DNA of 64,000 nucleotides from assembly GCA_003164295.1 (NCBI GenBank), contig PLTA01000056.1, forward strand, positions 40,518 through 104,517, given 5' to 3'. Made by a program: the position numbers and the translations under genes. The notes under the pieces were generated by a model. That model was not told the origin of the DNA. It saw only the letters and a list, made by a program, of their open reading frames with translations, and did not search any database. The DNA comes from Candidatus Bathyarchaeota archaeon. GTDB lineage: Archaea; Thermoproteota; Bathyarchaeia; Bathyarchaeales; Bathycorpusculaceae. Shown here piece by piece: positions 25,697 through 33,692 of this stretch. Each line of letters starts with the position of its first letter. The first letter of the stretch is position 1.

Positions 25697-26569
25697 GTGG
25701 CAAAAAGTAGCAATTACAGAGTAAAGTTGAGACGCAGACGCGAAGGAAAAACTGATTTCCAAGCACGCAAGGCACTAGTTGTTTCAGGAAAGCCTAGGCT
25801 TGTTACTCGAACTGCAAATAGAAACATTACCGCACAAATATTAATCGCTAAGCGGCATGGTGATGAAGTTTTAGCTGCCGCTAACAGTCGTGAACTTGTA
25901 AAGACTTACGGTTGGAGGGCAGCAACTGGCAACATTCCAGCAGCTTACCTTACAGGTTACATCTGCGGTTTAAAAGCGAAAACTAATGGCATAAAAGAAG
26001 CAATCTTGGACATAGGATTAGTTGCTCCCACTAAAGGCGCCAAAATTTTCGCTATATTGAGCGGGGTTTTGGATGCAGGTGTGGAAGTTCCTCACAGCGA
26101 AGAAAAAATCGTTAAAGAACGCATGAAAGGCGAACACATAGCTAAATACGCTAAAAGTTTGGGTGCAGGTTCCGAAGAGTACGCTGCCAAATTCTCAAAG
26201 TATAATGCACAAGGTGTTGCACCTGAAAAAATCTCTGAGCATGTTACTAAAGTTAAGGCTATAATTGGAGATTCATTCAAGACAGGAAAACAAATAGCTC
26301 CAAAAATAGAGAAAGAGGCACCTCCTGTTAAGGCAGACGCTCCAGCACCAGTAAAATCTGAGAAGGAGGAGAAGGTACCTGAAAAAGCTCCAGCTGCAAA
26401 GAAATCAGTTGTAAAGAAGCCTGCTGCTAAAAAAGAAACTCCAAAGGAGGAAGTTCCGGAAGAAAAGAAAAAGGCTCCTGCTAAGAAAGCAGCAAAGCCA
26501 AAAGCAGCCGCAAAGGAACCAACTGCGCCAAAGGAAAAGGCAAGCAAGAAAGGTGGAAAGAAAGAATGA
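25697..26569 (+). CDS. rpl18: Ribosomal protein uL18 with long Ala/Lys/Pro tail
   Basis: 290 residues against about 195 in most archaea. The core (1-190) has RRREGKTDFQARKALVVSGK, TNGIKEAILDIGLVAPTKGA and AKYAKSLGAGSEEYAAKFSK; it packs against 5S rRNA with uL5. From about residue 205 the tail EKAPAAKKSVVKKPAAKKET is strikingly similar to the uL24 tail at both protein and DNA level. GTG start at 25697; ATGA overlap with uS5. Confidence 0.96.
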   Translation: MAKSSNYRVKLRRRREGKTDFQARKALVVSGKPRLVTRTANRNITAQILIAKRHGDEVLAAANSRELVKTYGWRAATGNIPAAYLTGYICGLKAKTNGIKEAILDIGLVAPTKGAKIFAILSGVLDAGVEVPHSEEKIVKERMKGEHIAKYAKSLGAGSEEYAAKFSKYNAQGVAPEKISEHVTKVKAIIGDSFKTGKQIAPKIEKEAPPVKADAPAPVKSEKEEKVPEKAPAAKKSVVKKPAAKKETPKEEVPEEKKKAPAKKAAKPKAAAKEPTAPKEKASKKGGKKE

Positions 26570-27222
26570 GTCGAACTGGAAATAGAATGGGAAATGACAG
26601 AAAACCTAACTTAGAAGAATGGGTTCCTAAAACCCGTTTGGGCAAATTAATTCAGGAAGGCAAAATAACAACTATGGAAGACCTTTTCTTAAGTGGTATA
26701 AAGATTTCAGAGTCCCAAATAGTTGATTCACTAATTCCTGACCTGCAAGAAGAAGTCATTAACGTTAACTTAGTGCAGAAACAAACTGATGCTGGTGAAA
26801 AATCCCGTTTCAAAGCTATCGTTGCGGTTGGAAACAGAGATGGCTACATAGGCTTAGGATCAGGTAAAGCCAGTCAAGTTCGAAACGCTATTGAAAAAGC
26901 TGCCGCGAACGCTCGCTTAAACATTGTTCCGGTAAAACGTGGATGCGGAAGTTGGGAATGCGGCTGCGGTAAACCGCACTCAGTTCCATTCCAAGTCGAA
27001 GGGAAATGCGGCGGTGTTCGAGTAGTTATTGTTCCTGGACCAAGAGGCTTAGGCTTAGTTTCAAGCGAAGTCGCCAAAGTTATCTTAGGATTAGCCGGTG
27101 TTAAAGACCTCTGGATGAGAAGCTACGGATCAACAAGAACAGTACCATCCTACGCATGTGCAATCTTTGACGGATTAAAAAGAACATATAATTTGATTAC
27201 TCAAGTGGACTGGGTGAAATAA
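26566..27222 (+). CDS. rps5: Ribosomal protein uS5
   Basis: 218 residues. EEWVPKTRLGKLIQEGKITT is the archaeal N-terminus; FKAIVAVGNRDGYIGLGSGK and GLGLVSSEVAKVILGLAGVK are the S5 dsRBD-like and C-terminal domains. It carries the usual archaeal Cys/His cluster GCGSWECGCGKPHSVPF. Decoding-site protein at the mRNA entry. Confidence 0.97.
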   Translation: MSRTGNRMGNDRKPNLEEWVPKTRLGKLIQEGKITTMEDLFLSGIKISESQIVDSLIPDLQEEVINVNLVQKQTDAGEKSRFKAIVAVGNRDGYIGLGSGKASQVRNAIEKAAANARLNIVPVKRGCGSWECGCGKPHSVPFQVEGKCGGVRVVIVPGPRGLGLVSSEVAKVILGLAGVKDLWMRSYGSTRTVPSYACAIFDGLKRTYNLITQVDWVK

Positions 27223-27223
27223 A

Positions 27224-27712
27224 ATGGCGCAGAAAACTGAAGAATGCAAATCCTTAGTCGTCGTTAAAATCCGAGGAACAGTCAGAGCACAAAAAGAAAC
27301 AAGAGAAACCCTCGAGTTTCTGCATTTAGTTCACACAAACCATGCAGTACTTATTGATAGTCGTGCTGCTTACAAGGGCATGCTTCAACGAGTAAACAGC
27401 TATATCACCTACGGTGAACCTACAAAAGAAACCGTTGCCCTGATGCTTCAGAAACGTGCAAGATTGGCAGGCGAAAAAAAACTAACAGATGAATACATCC
27501 AGAAAATAGGTTACAAATCCATCGATGACCTTGCGGACGCAATTGTAAGCTGCAAAGTTCAATACCAGAAGTTGCCAGACGTGGAGCCACGGTTTAAGTT
27601 GCATCCGCCAAGCAAAGGTTACAAGGGCAAAGTCAAGAAGGGTTTCAACTCAGGCGGCGAAGCAGGCTACCGCGGAGAAGCAATCAACGACCTAGTAAAA
27701 CGCATGGTCTAA
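27224..27712 (+). CDS. rpl30: Ribosomal protein uL30
   Basis: 162 residues, the long archaeal form. LVVVKIRGTVRAQKETRETL and NHAVLIDSRAAYKGMLQRVN define the fold; the C-terminus has the KLHPPSKGYKGKVKKGFNSG segment. Last gene before a 546-nt non-coding interruption of the operon. Confidence 0.97.
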   Translation: MAQKTEECKSLVVVKIRGTVRAQKETRETLEFLHLVHTNHAVLIDSRAAYKGMLQRVNSYITYGEPTKETVALMLQKRARLAGEKKLTDEYIQKIGYKSIDDLADAIVSCKVQYQKLPDVEPRFKLHPPSKGYKGKVKKGFNSGGEAGYRGEAINDLVKRMV

Positions 27713-27794
27713 GACCGCGTTCCATCATTTTATTTAAGCTTTTTCAATCAATTTAAACAAGTCATAATCGTTAAAGATTCCGCTAAGTTAATTC

Positions 27795-27851
27795 GTCGAG
27801 TCAAACGTGAATTATCATTTTTCGGCTTGTGAAGAGCCGGGGGACTCGACA
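27795..27851 (+). ncRNA. Candidate structured RNA downstream of uL30 (H/ACA-like)
   Basis: An 8-bp perfect stem, GTCGAGTC (27795-27802) with GACTCGAC (27843-27850), encloses a second hairpin CGGCT (27823-27827)/AGCCG (27835-27839) with loop TGTGAAG. The 5' internal side is 20 nt, the 3' side 3 nt. The lower stem ends in ACA (27849-27851). Stem, asymmetric pocket, GTGA/AG apical loop and 3' ACA recall archaeal H/ACA guide RNAs, but the pocket is lopsided, so this is tentative. The rest of 27713-28258 holds no gene; it includes ATTCC-TT-GGAAT just downstream. Confidence 0.4.
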
Positions 27852-28258
27852 TTATATTCCTTGGAATCCACGGTTTTTGTATTTCATGGCTTAAAAACCC
27901 AAGTGTTTTTTCATTTTAAGTTGCCTCTAAATGCTTTGGGCGATAATTGATTTTGATTTAATGATGTTTATTCCATTACGAAGCCACCTTGAATAGGGGT
28001 TTGAAGGAGAAAAAGACGTAATAGTTTCACGCTAACTTGATATTTAGATGGAATAAAAACACTATTCGAGAATTCAATTGTTTTGTGCATTTGCTTAATG
28101 TTTAAAATTTTAGTTGCTTAAAAAATAAGCACAGATTCGCCATTTTTATAGGTAAATTGCTTCAGTACAAAGGCAGCTTTTCTCACCGTTTATGTGCGAT
28201 ACATTTTATAACACCGATGAAGAAATCCGTTAGTTAATTGGAGGGGGAAATACCACAC

Positions 28259-28720
28259 ATGAGCGCAAAATGGCGTAGAACTACAAAAAATCGCAAATGG
28301 CTAGATTTTAGAGATTCAACCACGAAAGAGGAAAAAAAACCGAAAGTAACCAAACCGGAACATGCTTATCGTGTAAAATCAATACCTGTTCCTCCGAGTT
28401 TTCGGCCATCCAAAAATTATGCAGAACGTAAATTGCAGGAACCGAAGCCATTAATTGATATATTCCAAGAGAACAATTACATAACAATCGTTGCAGAAAT
28501 CGCAGGATTTAATAAGGAAACTCTCAAAATTCATGTAAAGGATCAGAAACTTACGCTTTCTGCAAAGTCAAAAGACCGAAGATACTATAAAAGTTTAAAT
28601 CTTCCGAAGGTAGTAATTCCAGACGTTATGTACACTAAATTCAAGAATGGTGTACTAGAAATTAAGCTAAAAAAAGCTGAAACGGCTATAAATAAAGAAG
28701 CTGATCAAAATGCCACATAA
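28259..28720 (+). CDS. Hsp20-family protein embedded in the ribosomal operon
   Basis: 153 residues. The basic N-terminus (WRRTTKNRKWLDFRDS) is followed by an alpha-crystallin domain at about 70-150: PLIDIFQENNYITIVAEIAG, KDQKLTLSAKSKDRRYYKSL and NGVLEIKLKK. The ATG at 28259 lies 13 nt after a strong GGAGGGGG; a TTG at 28238 would put that sequence inside the gene. The last 11 nt overlap the uL15 start, so the two are translationally coupled. Insertion between uL30 and uL15 is not the textbook order and suggests a chaperone tied to ribosome or SecY biogenesis. Confidence 0.85.
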   Translation: MSAKWRRTTKNRKWLDFRDSTTKEEKKPKVTKPEHAYRVKSIPVPPSFRPSKNYAERKLQEPKPLIDIFQENNYITIVAEIAGFNKETLKIHVKDQKLTLSAKSKDRRYYKSLNLPKVVIPDVMYTKFKNGVLEIKLKKAETAINKEADQNAT

Positions 28721-29135
28721 ACTTAGAAAAATACGGAAATTTAGAGGTTCAAGGACACAGGGCTACGGTAGAATAGGCCAACACCGAGACAGTGGTTCCA
28801 AAGGTCACAGAAAAGTTGGAAGACATAAACATTTGTGGAGCTGGGTTGTAACTCAAGCGCCTGATTACTTTGGTAAAAATGGATTTACTTCGCCTCAAAG
28901 CGTACACAGTCATATAAACCCCATAAACCTCTTAAACGTTGAAGAGATGGCGCGAACAATTCCGGGAGAAAAACCTCAAATCAACCTAACTGCCTTAGGC
29001 TATACCAAACTTTTGGGTACCGGTAAAGTAACTAAACCCCTGACCATACAAGTTGCTTCATATTCAAAATCAGCAGCTGAGAAGATCAAGGCATCAGGCG
29101 GAGAAATCATAAGCTCCCAAGCTAACGGAGAGTAA
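28710..29135 (+). CDS. rpl15: Ribosomal protein uL15
   Basis: 141 residues. LRKIRKFRGSRTQGYGRIGQ and KGHRKVGRHKHLWSW are the Gly/Arg-rich L15 N-terminus that threads into 23S rRNA. The C-terminal half has LTIQVASYSKSAAEKIKASG. The start is inside the end of the Hsp20 gene; secY follows after 9 nt. Confidence 0.96.
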   Translation: MPHKLRKIRKFRGSRTQGYGRIGQHRDSGSKGHRKVGRHKHLWSWVVTQAPDYFGKNGFTSPQSVHSHINPINLLNVEEMARTIPGEKPQINLTALGYTKLLGTGKVTKPLTIQVASYSKSAAEKIKASGGEIISSQANGE

Positions 29136-29144
29136 AGCTGCTAA

Positions 29145-30578
29145 ATGCCCGGACGATTCCTCGGTCTCTTTAAACCAATCGGTAGGGTTCTACCTGAAAT
29201 TAAAAAGCCCGAGCGAAAAGTCAGTTTTAACGAAAAAATCTTCTGGACTGCCCTTGTACTAGTTATTTTCCTTGTGATGACTCAAGTCCCACTTTATGGT
29301 GTTGCAGCTTCGGCTCAAGACCAGTTTAGTTCTCTAAGGGTCATTTTTGCTTCCAATCGTGGAACACTGATGGAGTTAGGCATTGGACCTATTGTCACGG
29401 CTGGTTTGATTTTACAATTACTTGCCGGATCAAACATTATCCAATGCGACATGTCAAATTCTGAAGACAGAGGCTTATTCACCTCCGCAAGTAAAGTTTT
29501 CACAGTTATTCTTACCGGCATACAAGGTGCAGCCTACATCATAAGCGGAATGTACGGTTCAATTTCTGGACCGGTTGCGCTAGTTATTTTCTTCCAATTG
29601 ATAGCTACTGGGGTCATTGTCATGTTAATGGATGAACTTGTTCAGAAAGGCTGGGGCCTTGGCAGTGGTATCAGTTTATTCATCATGGCTGGTGTGGCCC
29701 AATCCGTTGTTTGGGATACGTTTTCGCCACAAACAGGTTTGTTTGTGGGTTCACTTTCAGCTTATCTAGGACGTGTATCGCCATTTAACATTGGAAATCC
29801 AACAGTTACCTATGTATTTGGTTCAGCAAACGGTGTTTATCCATCTCTATTAGGATTCTTCGCTACCATCGGAGTATTCTTACTAGTTATATATTTGAAC
29901 GGCATAAGAATTGAGCTTCCAATGAGTTATGCAGGATATAAGGGCTTCAGAAGCAAATATCCCATTAAACTGTTATATGTTTCAAACCTTCCAGTTATAT
30001 TTGCATCCGCATTGTTTGCAAACGTTTACTTCTTTGCACAACTGCTTTGGAGCCAAATGGGTCGACCTGCTCCAGGAACAAACCTTTTATTCCGAATAAT
30101 AGGCGACTTCAGTTACAACGCCACATCAGGCAGTGTTCAACCTGTCGGTGGCATAACCTATCTAGTTACGGCGCCAACAAACATCAACCAAGTTGCACTT
30201 GATCCTTTACGAGCTGCTGCATACCTGGGTATCATTGTCGCTTTCTGCGCTGTATTCTCATTAATTTGGCTTGAAGTCGGTGGTTTAGGTCCTTCAAAAG
30301 TTGCGAAGCAGCTTATGGATTCTGGCATGCAGATTCCTGGTTACCGTAGATCGGGAAGACCGATTGAGGCTGTTCTTAAACGGTACATTCCAGTAGTTAC
30401 TGTTCTAGGTGGCGTAATAGTGGGCCTTGTAGTTGGTATGTCTGACTTCCTTGGTGCATTCGGTACAGGCACGGGAATCTTGCTGTCAGTGGGTATAATT
30501 TACCAGTATTATGAGCTGTTGATGCGTGAGAGAGCTGCAGAGATGTTCCCGGCATTCCGAAGAATCATTGGAGACTAG
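29145..30578 (+). CDS. secY: Preprotein translocase subunit SecY
   Basis: 477 residues and ten predicted membrane helices. GPIVTAGLILQLLAGSNIIQ (TM2 region), QKGWGLGSGISLFIMAGVAQ, and the late segment KQLMDSGMQIPGYRRSGRPI are SecY/Sec61-alpha motifs. It forms the protein-conducting channel with SecE and Sec61-beta, encoded elsewhere. Last gene of the contiguous operon; the frequent downstream adk is absent. Confidence 0.97.
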   Translation: MPGRFLGLFKPIGRVLPEIKKPERKVSFNEKIFWTALVLVIFLVMTQVPLYGVAASAQDQFSSLRVIFASNRGTLMELGIGPIVTAGLILQLLAGSNIIQCDMSNSEDRGLFTSASKVFTVILTGIQGAAYIISGMYGSISGPVALVIFFQLIATGVIVMLMDELVQKGWGLGSGISLFIMAGVAQSVVWDTFSPQTGLFVGSLSAYLGRVSPFNIGNPTVTYVFGSANGVYPSLLGFFATIGVFLLVIYLNGIRIELPMSYAGYKGFRSKYPIKLLYVSNLPVIFASALFANVYFFAQLLWSQMGRPAPGTNLLFRIIGDFSYNATSGSVQPVGGITYLVTAPTNINQVALDPLRAAAYLGIIVAFCAVFSLIWLEVGGLGPSKVAKQLMDSGMQIPGYRRSGRPIEAVLKRYIPVVTVLGGVIVGLVVGMSDFLGAFGTGTGILLSVGIIYQYYELLMRERAAEMFPAFRRIIGD

Positions 30579-31072
30579 GTAACAACTCCCTAATAATAAC
30601 CAAAAATTCTTTTCTTTCTTTAATGTTTGTTGAATCTTAAGTTGTTATTTGTCTTTATGTTTTGAGAGGCTTTTTTGATTTAGGACTTAATTTGTTTGCA
30701 GGTTGCGATCCAAAAAGGTTAGAAAATGTCCAAAACTGTCGGATTAGTCTTTAAAAGGTCTCAAAAGGTCGATTAAGGCGCGGTAAAAATTTAAATGATA
30801 TTTTCTAAAATTGCTATGCAGTAGGGATTGCTTGCAAATGTAAGGTTGATTCAATAGAAAAAAAGTTAGAATAAAATGAGTGTTTGAAAGATCATTTAAA
30901 CTATTATCGTTGCTTTTTCTGTTATTTATTCAATTACTACTAACAGATTTTTCCAAATTTACGCTGACTTCAGAAAATAGGTTTTATCAACTCAGTTCTA
31001 AAGCCCAGAAGTAAAAACGGTTATTAATAAGGAAACAAGATACGCATACGACAGAGTCAAGAGGAAAACGCG
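30579..31072. repeat. Non-coding gap with copy 1 of a dispersed imperfect repeat
   Basis: No gene seen in this 494-nt gap. At 30669-30720 the plus strand has GCTTTTTTGATTTAGG then ATTTGTTTGCAGGTTG. The first 16 nt are identical to 40707-40722, and the second part resembles 40903-40918. The gap also holds the promoter for the DUF106 gene; AGAGGA lies just before its ATG. Confidence 0.5.
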
Positions 31073-31597
31073 ATGTCTTTAGCCATCACTTCATTGCCTT
31101 TAGCAACAATCGTAATTATGGTTATTGCAGCGGTAATTGCGTTCATAAACTCTGGAATAAACAGGGTTCTAATTAATTATTTTGTTGGTTGGGAACAATA
31201 TCGTGTTATGCAGAAAGAAATGTCTGAATATCGTTCAGAAACCATGAAGGCAATGCGGGCTAATGACAAAAAGCAGGTTGAAAAGCTCAAAAAGAAAGAG
31301 TCACAAGTAAAAAATATGCAAGCTAAAATGATGAAGCCTCAAATGGTCCAATTCGGCATATCTTTTGTGTACTTAATTGTGTGGTTTTTAGTATTAACCC
31401 CTGCGTTTCATCAAACTCCCATGGCATACATCCCGGGAATAGGTACAATTGCCGGTGCATTTCACATTGTTAACGGAGCCACTGTTGGAAAGGCAATTCC
31501 AAATGCCATCCCCGTTTTCTATTGGTACCCAATTTGCTCATTCTTCTTTGGATTACTCTCATCACGCATACTAGGCATAATGCCCATTGAGCCCTAA
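31073..31597 (+). CDS. DUF106 membrane protein (archaeal YidC/EMC3-like insertase)
   Basis: 174 residues. One N-terminal helix (TIVIMVIAAVIAFINSG), a cytosolic helical hairpin rich in Lys/Met (EKLKKKESQVKNMQAKMMKP) and two further helices near the C-terminus. This is the architecture of DUF106, shown to belong to the Oxa1/YidC/Get1/EMC3 superfamily. The methionine-rich coiled coil is expected to meet the ribosome or nascent chain. Its position after secY agrees. ATG at 31073 with AGAGGA upstream. Confidence 0.88.
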   Translation: MSLAITSLPLATIVIMVIAAVIAFINSGINRVLINYFVGWEQYRVMQKEMSEYRSETMKAMRANDKKQVEKLKKKESQVKNMQAKMMKPQMVQFGISFVYLIVWFLVLTPAFHQTPMAYIPGIGTIAGAFHIVNGATVGKAIPNAIPVFYWYPICSFFFGLLSSRILGIMPIEP

Positions 31598-31619
31598 TGC
31601 AGAAAACAAGGTGGCGCTA

Positions 31620-32228
31620 ATGGCTAAAAACACAAAATTCTGCTTCACTAATAAAAAAACAGTAATCTGCATCTCAGGGATGGCTGGAACTGGAAAAAGC
31701 ACTTTATCCAAAAAACTTGCAGAAAAATACAATTTGAAATGTTATTCAGGCGGCGACGCACTAAAAGAACTCGCCAACGCAGAAGGTTACGATGCTTCAT
31801 GTCAAGGTTGGTGGGAGAGTCCTGAAGGCTTAAAATTTCTTAACGAAAGAATAAATGACCCTAAATTTGACAAAGCAGTGGATGCTAAGCTTCTAGAATA
31901 TGCGGAGCAGGGTAATGTACTTTTGGACAGTTGGACTATGCCTTGGTTGCTTAAGGACGGTTTTAAAATCTGGTTGTTGGCTTCGCTGGAGAAAAGGGCC
32001 GCAAGAGTTGCTGAACGAGATAGGATTACTGTTGATGAAGCATTCAAAGTTTTGAAGGAAAAAGAAGATAGAACTAAAGCAATTTATAAGAAACTTTATG
32101 GTTTTGCGTTAGGCGAAGATTTTACGCCTTTTGATTTAGTTTTGGATACAGATAATTTGAATGCGGATGAGGTTTTTGGGGTTCTTTGTAAAGTAATAAG
32201 TAATGTGATTCTTTCTGTTTCTTCTTGA
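31620..32228 (+). CDS. cmk: Cytidylate kinase, archaeal type
   Basis: 202 residues. The P-loop GMAGTGKST is at about 20-28; YSGGDALKELA and the Arg-rich lid segment (SLEKRAARVAERDRITVDEA) fit CMP/dCMP kinase. It phosphorylates CMP to CDP. Location behind secY and DUF106 is the usual archaeal one. The ATG at 31620 has AGGTGG upstream; the frame opens at a TTG within the DUF106 gene, but family length favours 31620. Confidence 0.9.
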   Translation: MAKNTKFCFTNKKTVICISGMAGTGKSTLSKKLAEKYNLKCYSGGDALKELANAEGYDASCQGWWESPEGLKFLNERINDPKFDKAVDAKLLEYAEQGNVLLDSWTMPWLLKDGFKIWLLASLEKRAARVAERDRITVDEAFKVLKEKEDRTKAIYKKLYGFALGEDFTPFDLVLDTDNLNADEVFGVLCKVISNVILSVSS

Positions 32229-32345
32229 TTTTAGTAAATGGAAATTTTGTCCTATAACAAAGTTACCGTCAACTTAAAGCTTTCAATAACAAATTATGGT
32301 TCTACTTCTAATGCATAAACTCTGTATAGTGAGGGGAATAAACAC

Positions 32346-32450
32346 GTGAAAATTATGAATGATCTAATGAACATTGACGAAGATCAAGACAGTCAACCAG
32401 CAGTAACACTAACAAGAATATTTTACCCTTTTCCAAACTTGGAAGCTTAA
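32346..32450 (+). CDS. 34-residue ORF facing the radical SAM gene
   Basis: GTG at 32346 is preceded by GAGGGG with 9 nt spacing, a strong ribosome-binding site. It encodes an acidic N-terminus (NDLMNIDEDQDSQP) and a C-terminus TRIFYPFPNLEA rich in aromatic residues and proline. The stop lies 2 nt from the stop of the radical SAM gene on the other strand. The leader-plus-core look and the neighbour suggest a possible modified-peptide precursor, but a small ordinary protein is equally possible. Confidence 0.45.
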   Translation: MKIMNDLMNIDEDQDSQPAVTLTRIFYPFPNLEA

Positions 32451-32452
32451 AT

Positions 32453-33556
32453 TTATTTGAAAAGGACCTTTGCATTTTTCCATTGGTCAAGAGCTAACGA
32501 GAAATAACCAGATGGACTGCCTTGAAGTGAATAAAAAACATAGCATAAGTAATTGCATTGGGTACAATTACGGTAAGTTTCCCGTAGTTGCTTGAATTCT
32601 TGGCTGTCCCAATTCTTAGGCAAATCAAATATTGATCCTGCCGAATTGTGACCGTGGCATCCCGCAATTCTTCCTAAATGATCAACCACAAGAAAGTTAC
32701 TCAATGCTTTACATTTCCAGGTTCTTCCATCTTCGTTATATAAGCTTCTTACCGTTTTCAGAAGCTTGTTTGTCATGAGAATTGTTTTATTTTTCTTTTT
32801 CATTTTAATTAAAGAATTGCAAAGGTTGATCATGCCTTGTTTATCTTTTATAACGAACTCATCGTTTGCTTTCCCTATTCTAAAAAGCTGTTTTTCATCC
32901 ATTGAAACATCATATGAGTAAAGACAATACCAGACAGGAACTCCTTTTTGAGTAAAATAATTGGTAATATCAATCATTTCATAGAGATTTTTTTGTGAAA
33001 TCGTTGGAGTTACGCTAACGCTGATTCCCTCGTTGTGCAGTGATTCAACTGCTTCCATTGCCTTTTTCCATGCACCTGGAACGTTTTTTATTGAATCATT
33101 TTTTGCCTCATCTAAACTATCTATCGAAATCGCCACAAAATCCACATTTCGTAATGACTCAATTTTTTGTGCCGCCATACTTCCATTATCACACACGGTA
33201 GTGACAAAAAACCTTGAAGCATAATCAAGTATTTCGCCGATGTCGTCCCTTAAGAGTGGCTCTCCGCCTGATAAAACCAGGTCAACAATACCTATTTTTT
33301 TTAGTATATCTAGCCCTTTTTTTATTTCAGCTGTTTCAAGTTCTCTTGGATCTTGCTCTTTCCAGACATTACATCCTGCACAGCGGTAGTTGCATTTTCT
33401 TGTGATTAACCATTGAGCATGGTGAGGTTTACCTGTGGCTAGCGCGCGTGTTGCTATTGAAGCTGCTTTCTTAATGCCGAGGGTCAAATAATGTGTCACT
33501 AGCCGATTTCTTGGTGTAAGTGTATCTTCCCTTAGAACTATAAAAACAATTATCAA
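32453..33556 (-). CDS. Radical SAM protein with SPASM-like C-terminus
   Basis: 367 residues. CNYRCAGC at 55-62 is the CxxxCxxC [4Fe-4S] motif; LVLSGGEPLLRDD and VAISIDSLDEAKND are the radical SAM core. The C-terminal region has extra cysteines (WKCKAL, IAGCHGHN, CTQCNYLCYV) suggesting an auxiliary cluster as in SPASM/twitch enzymes that modify peptides or proteins. The TTG at 33556 is the earliest start; a GTG at codon 20 (LVTHYLTLGIKKA) is an alternative. Substrate unknown. Confidence 0.85.
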   Translation of the reverse strand: MIIVFIVLREDTLTPRNRLVTHYLTLGIKKAASIATRALATGKPHHAQWLITRKCNYRCAGCNVWKEQDPRELETAEIKKGLDILKKIGIVDLVLSGGEPLLRDDIGEILDYASRFFVTTVCDNGSMAAQKIESLRNVDFVAISIDSLDEAKNDSIKNVPGAWKKAMEAVESLHNEGISVSVTPTISQKNLYEMIDITNYFTQKGVPVWYCLYSYDVSMDEKQLFRIGKANDEFVIKDKQGMINLCNSLIKMKKKNKTILMTNKLLKTVRSLYNEDGRTWKCKALSNFLVVDHLGRIAGCHGHNSAGSIFDLPKNWDSQEFKQLRETYRNCTQCNYLCYVFYSLQGSPSGYFSLALDQWKNAKVLFK

Positions 33557-33596
33557 TAATAAACCAAAATGTTTTTTGTGGCAAATTTGACTGATT

Positions 33597-33613
33597 TCGT
33601 TTGTTGCAAACGA
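33597..33613. promoter_or_regulatory. 17-bp palindrome between radical SAM and P-ATPase genes
   Basis: TCGTTTG-TTG-CAAACGA is a perfect 7-bp inverted repeat with a 3-nt centre, in the 136-nt divergent intergenic region. Size and position suit an operator for one or both genes; a short hairpin is the other reading. Confidence 0.4.
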
Positions 33614-33692
33614 GGAACTGTTTTTAAGAATGTACTTCTGGTATTGCTAGGATGGTTTCACTCTTGGTGAGTGAGCAAAGGCGGAGAAAACC

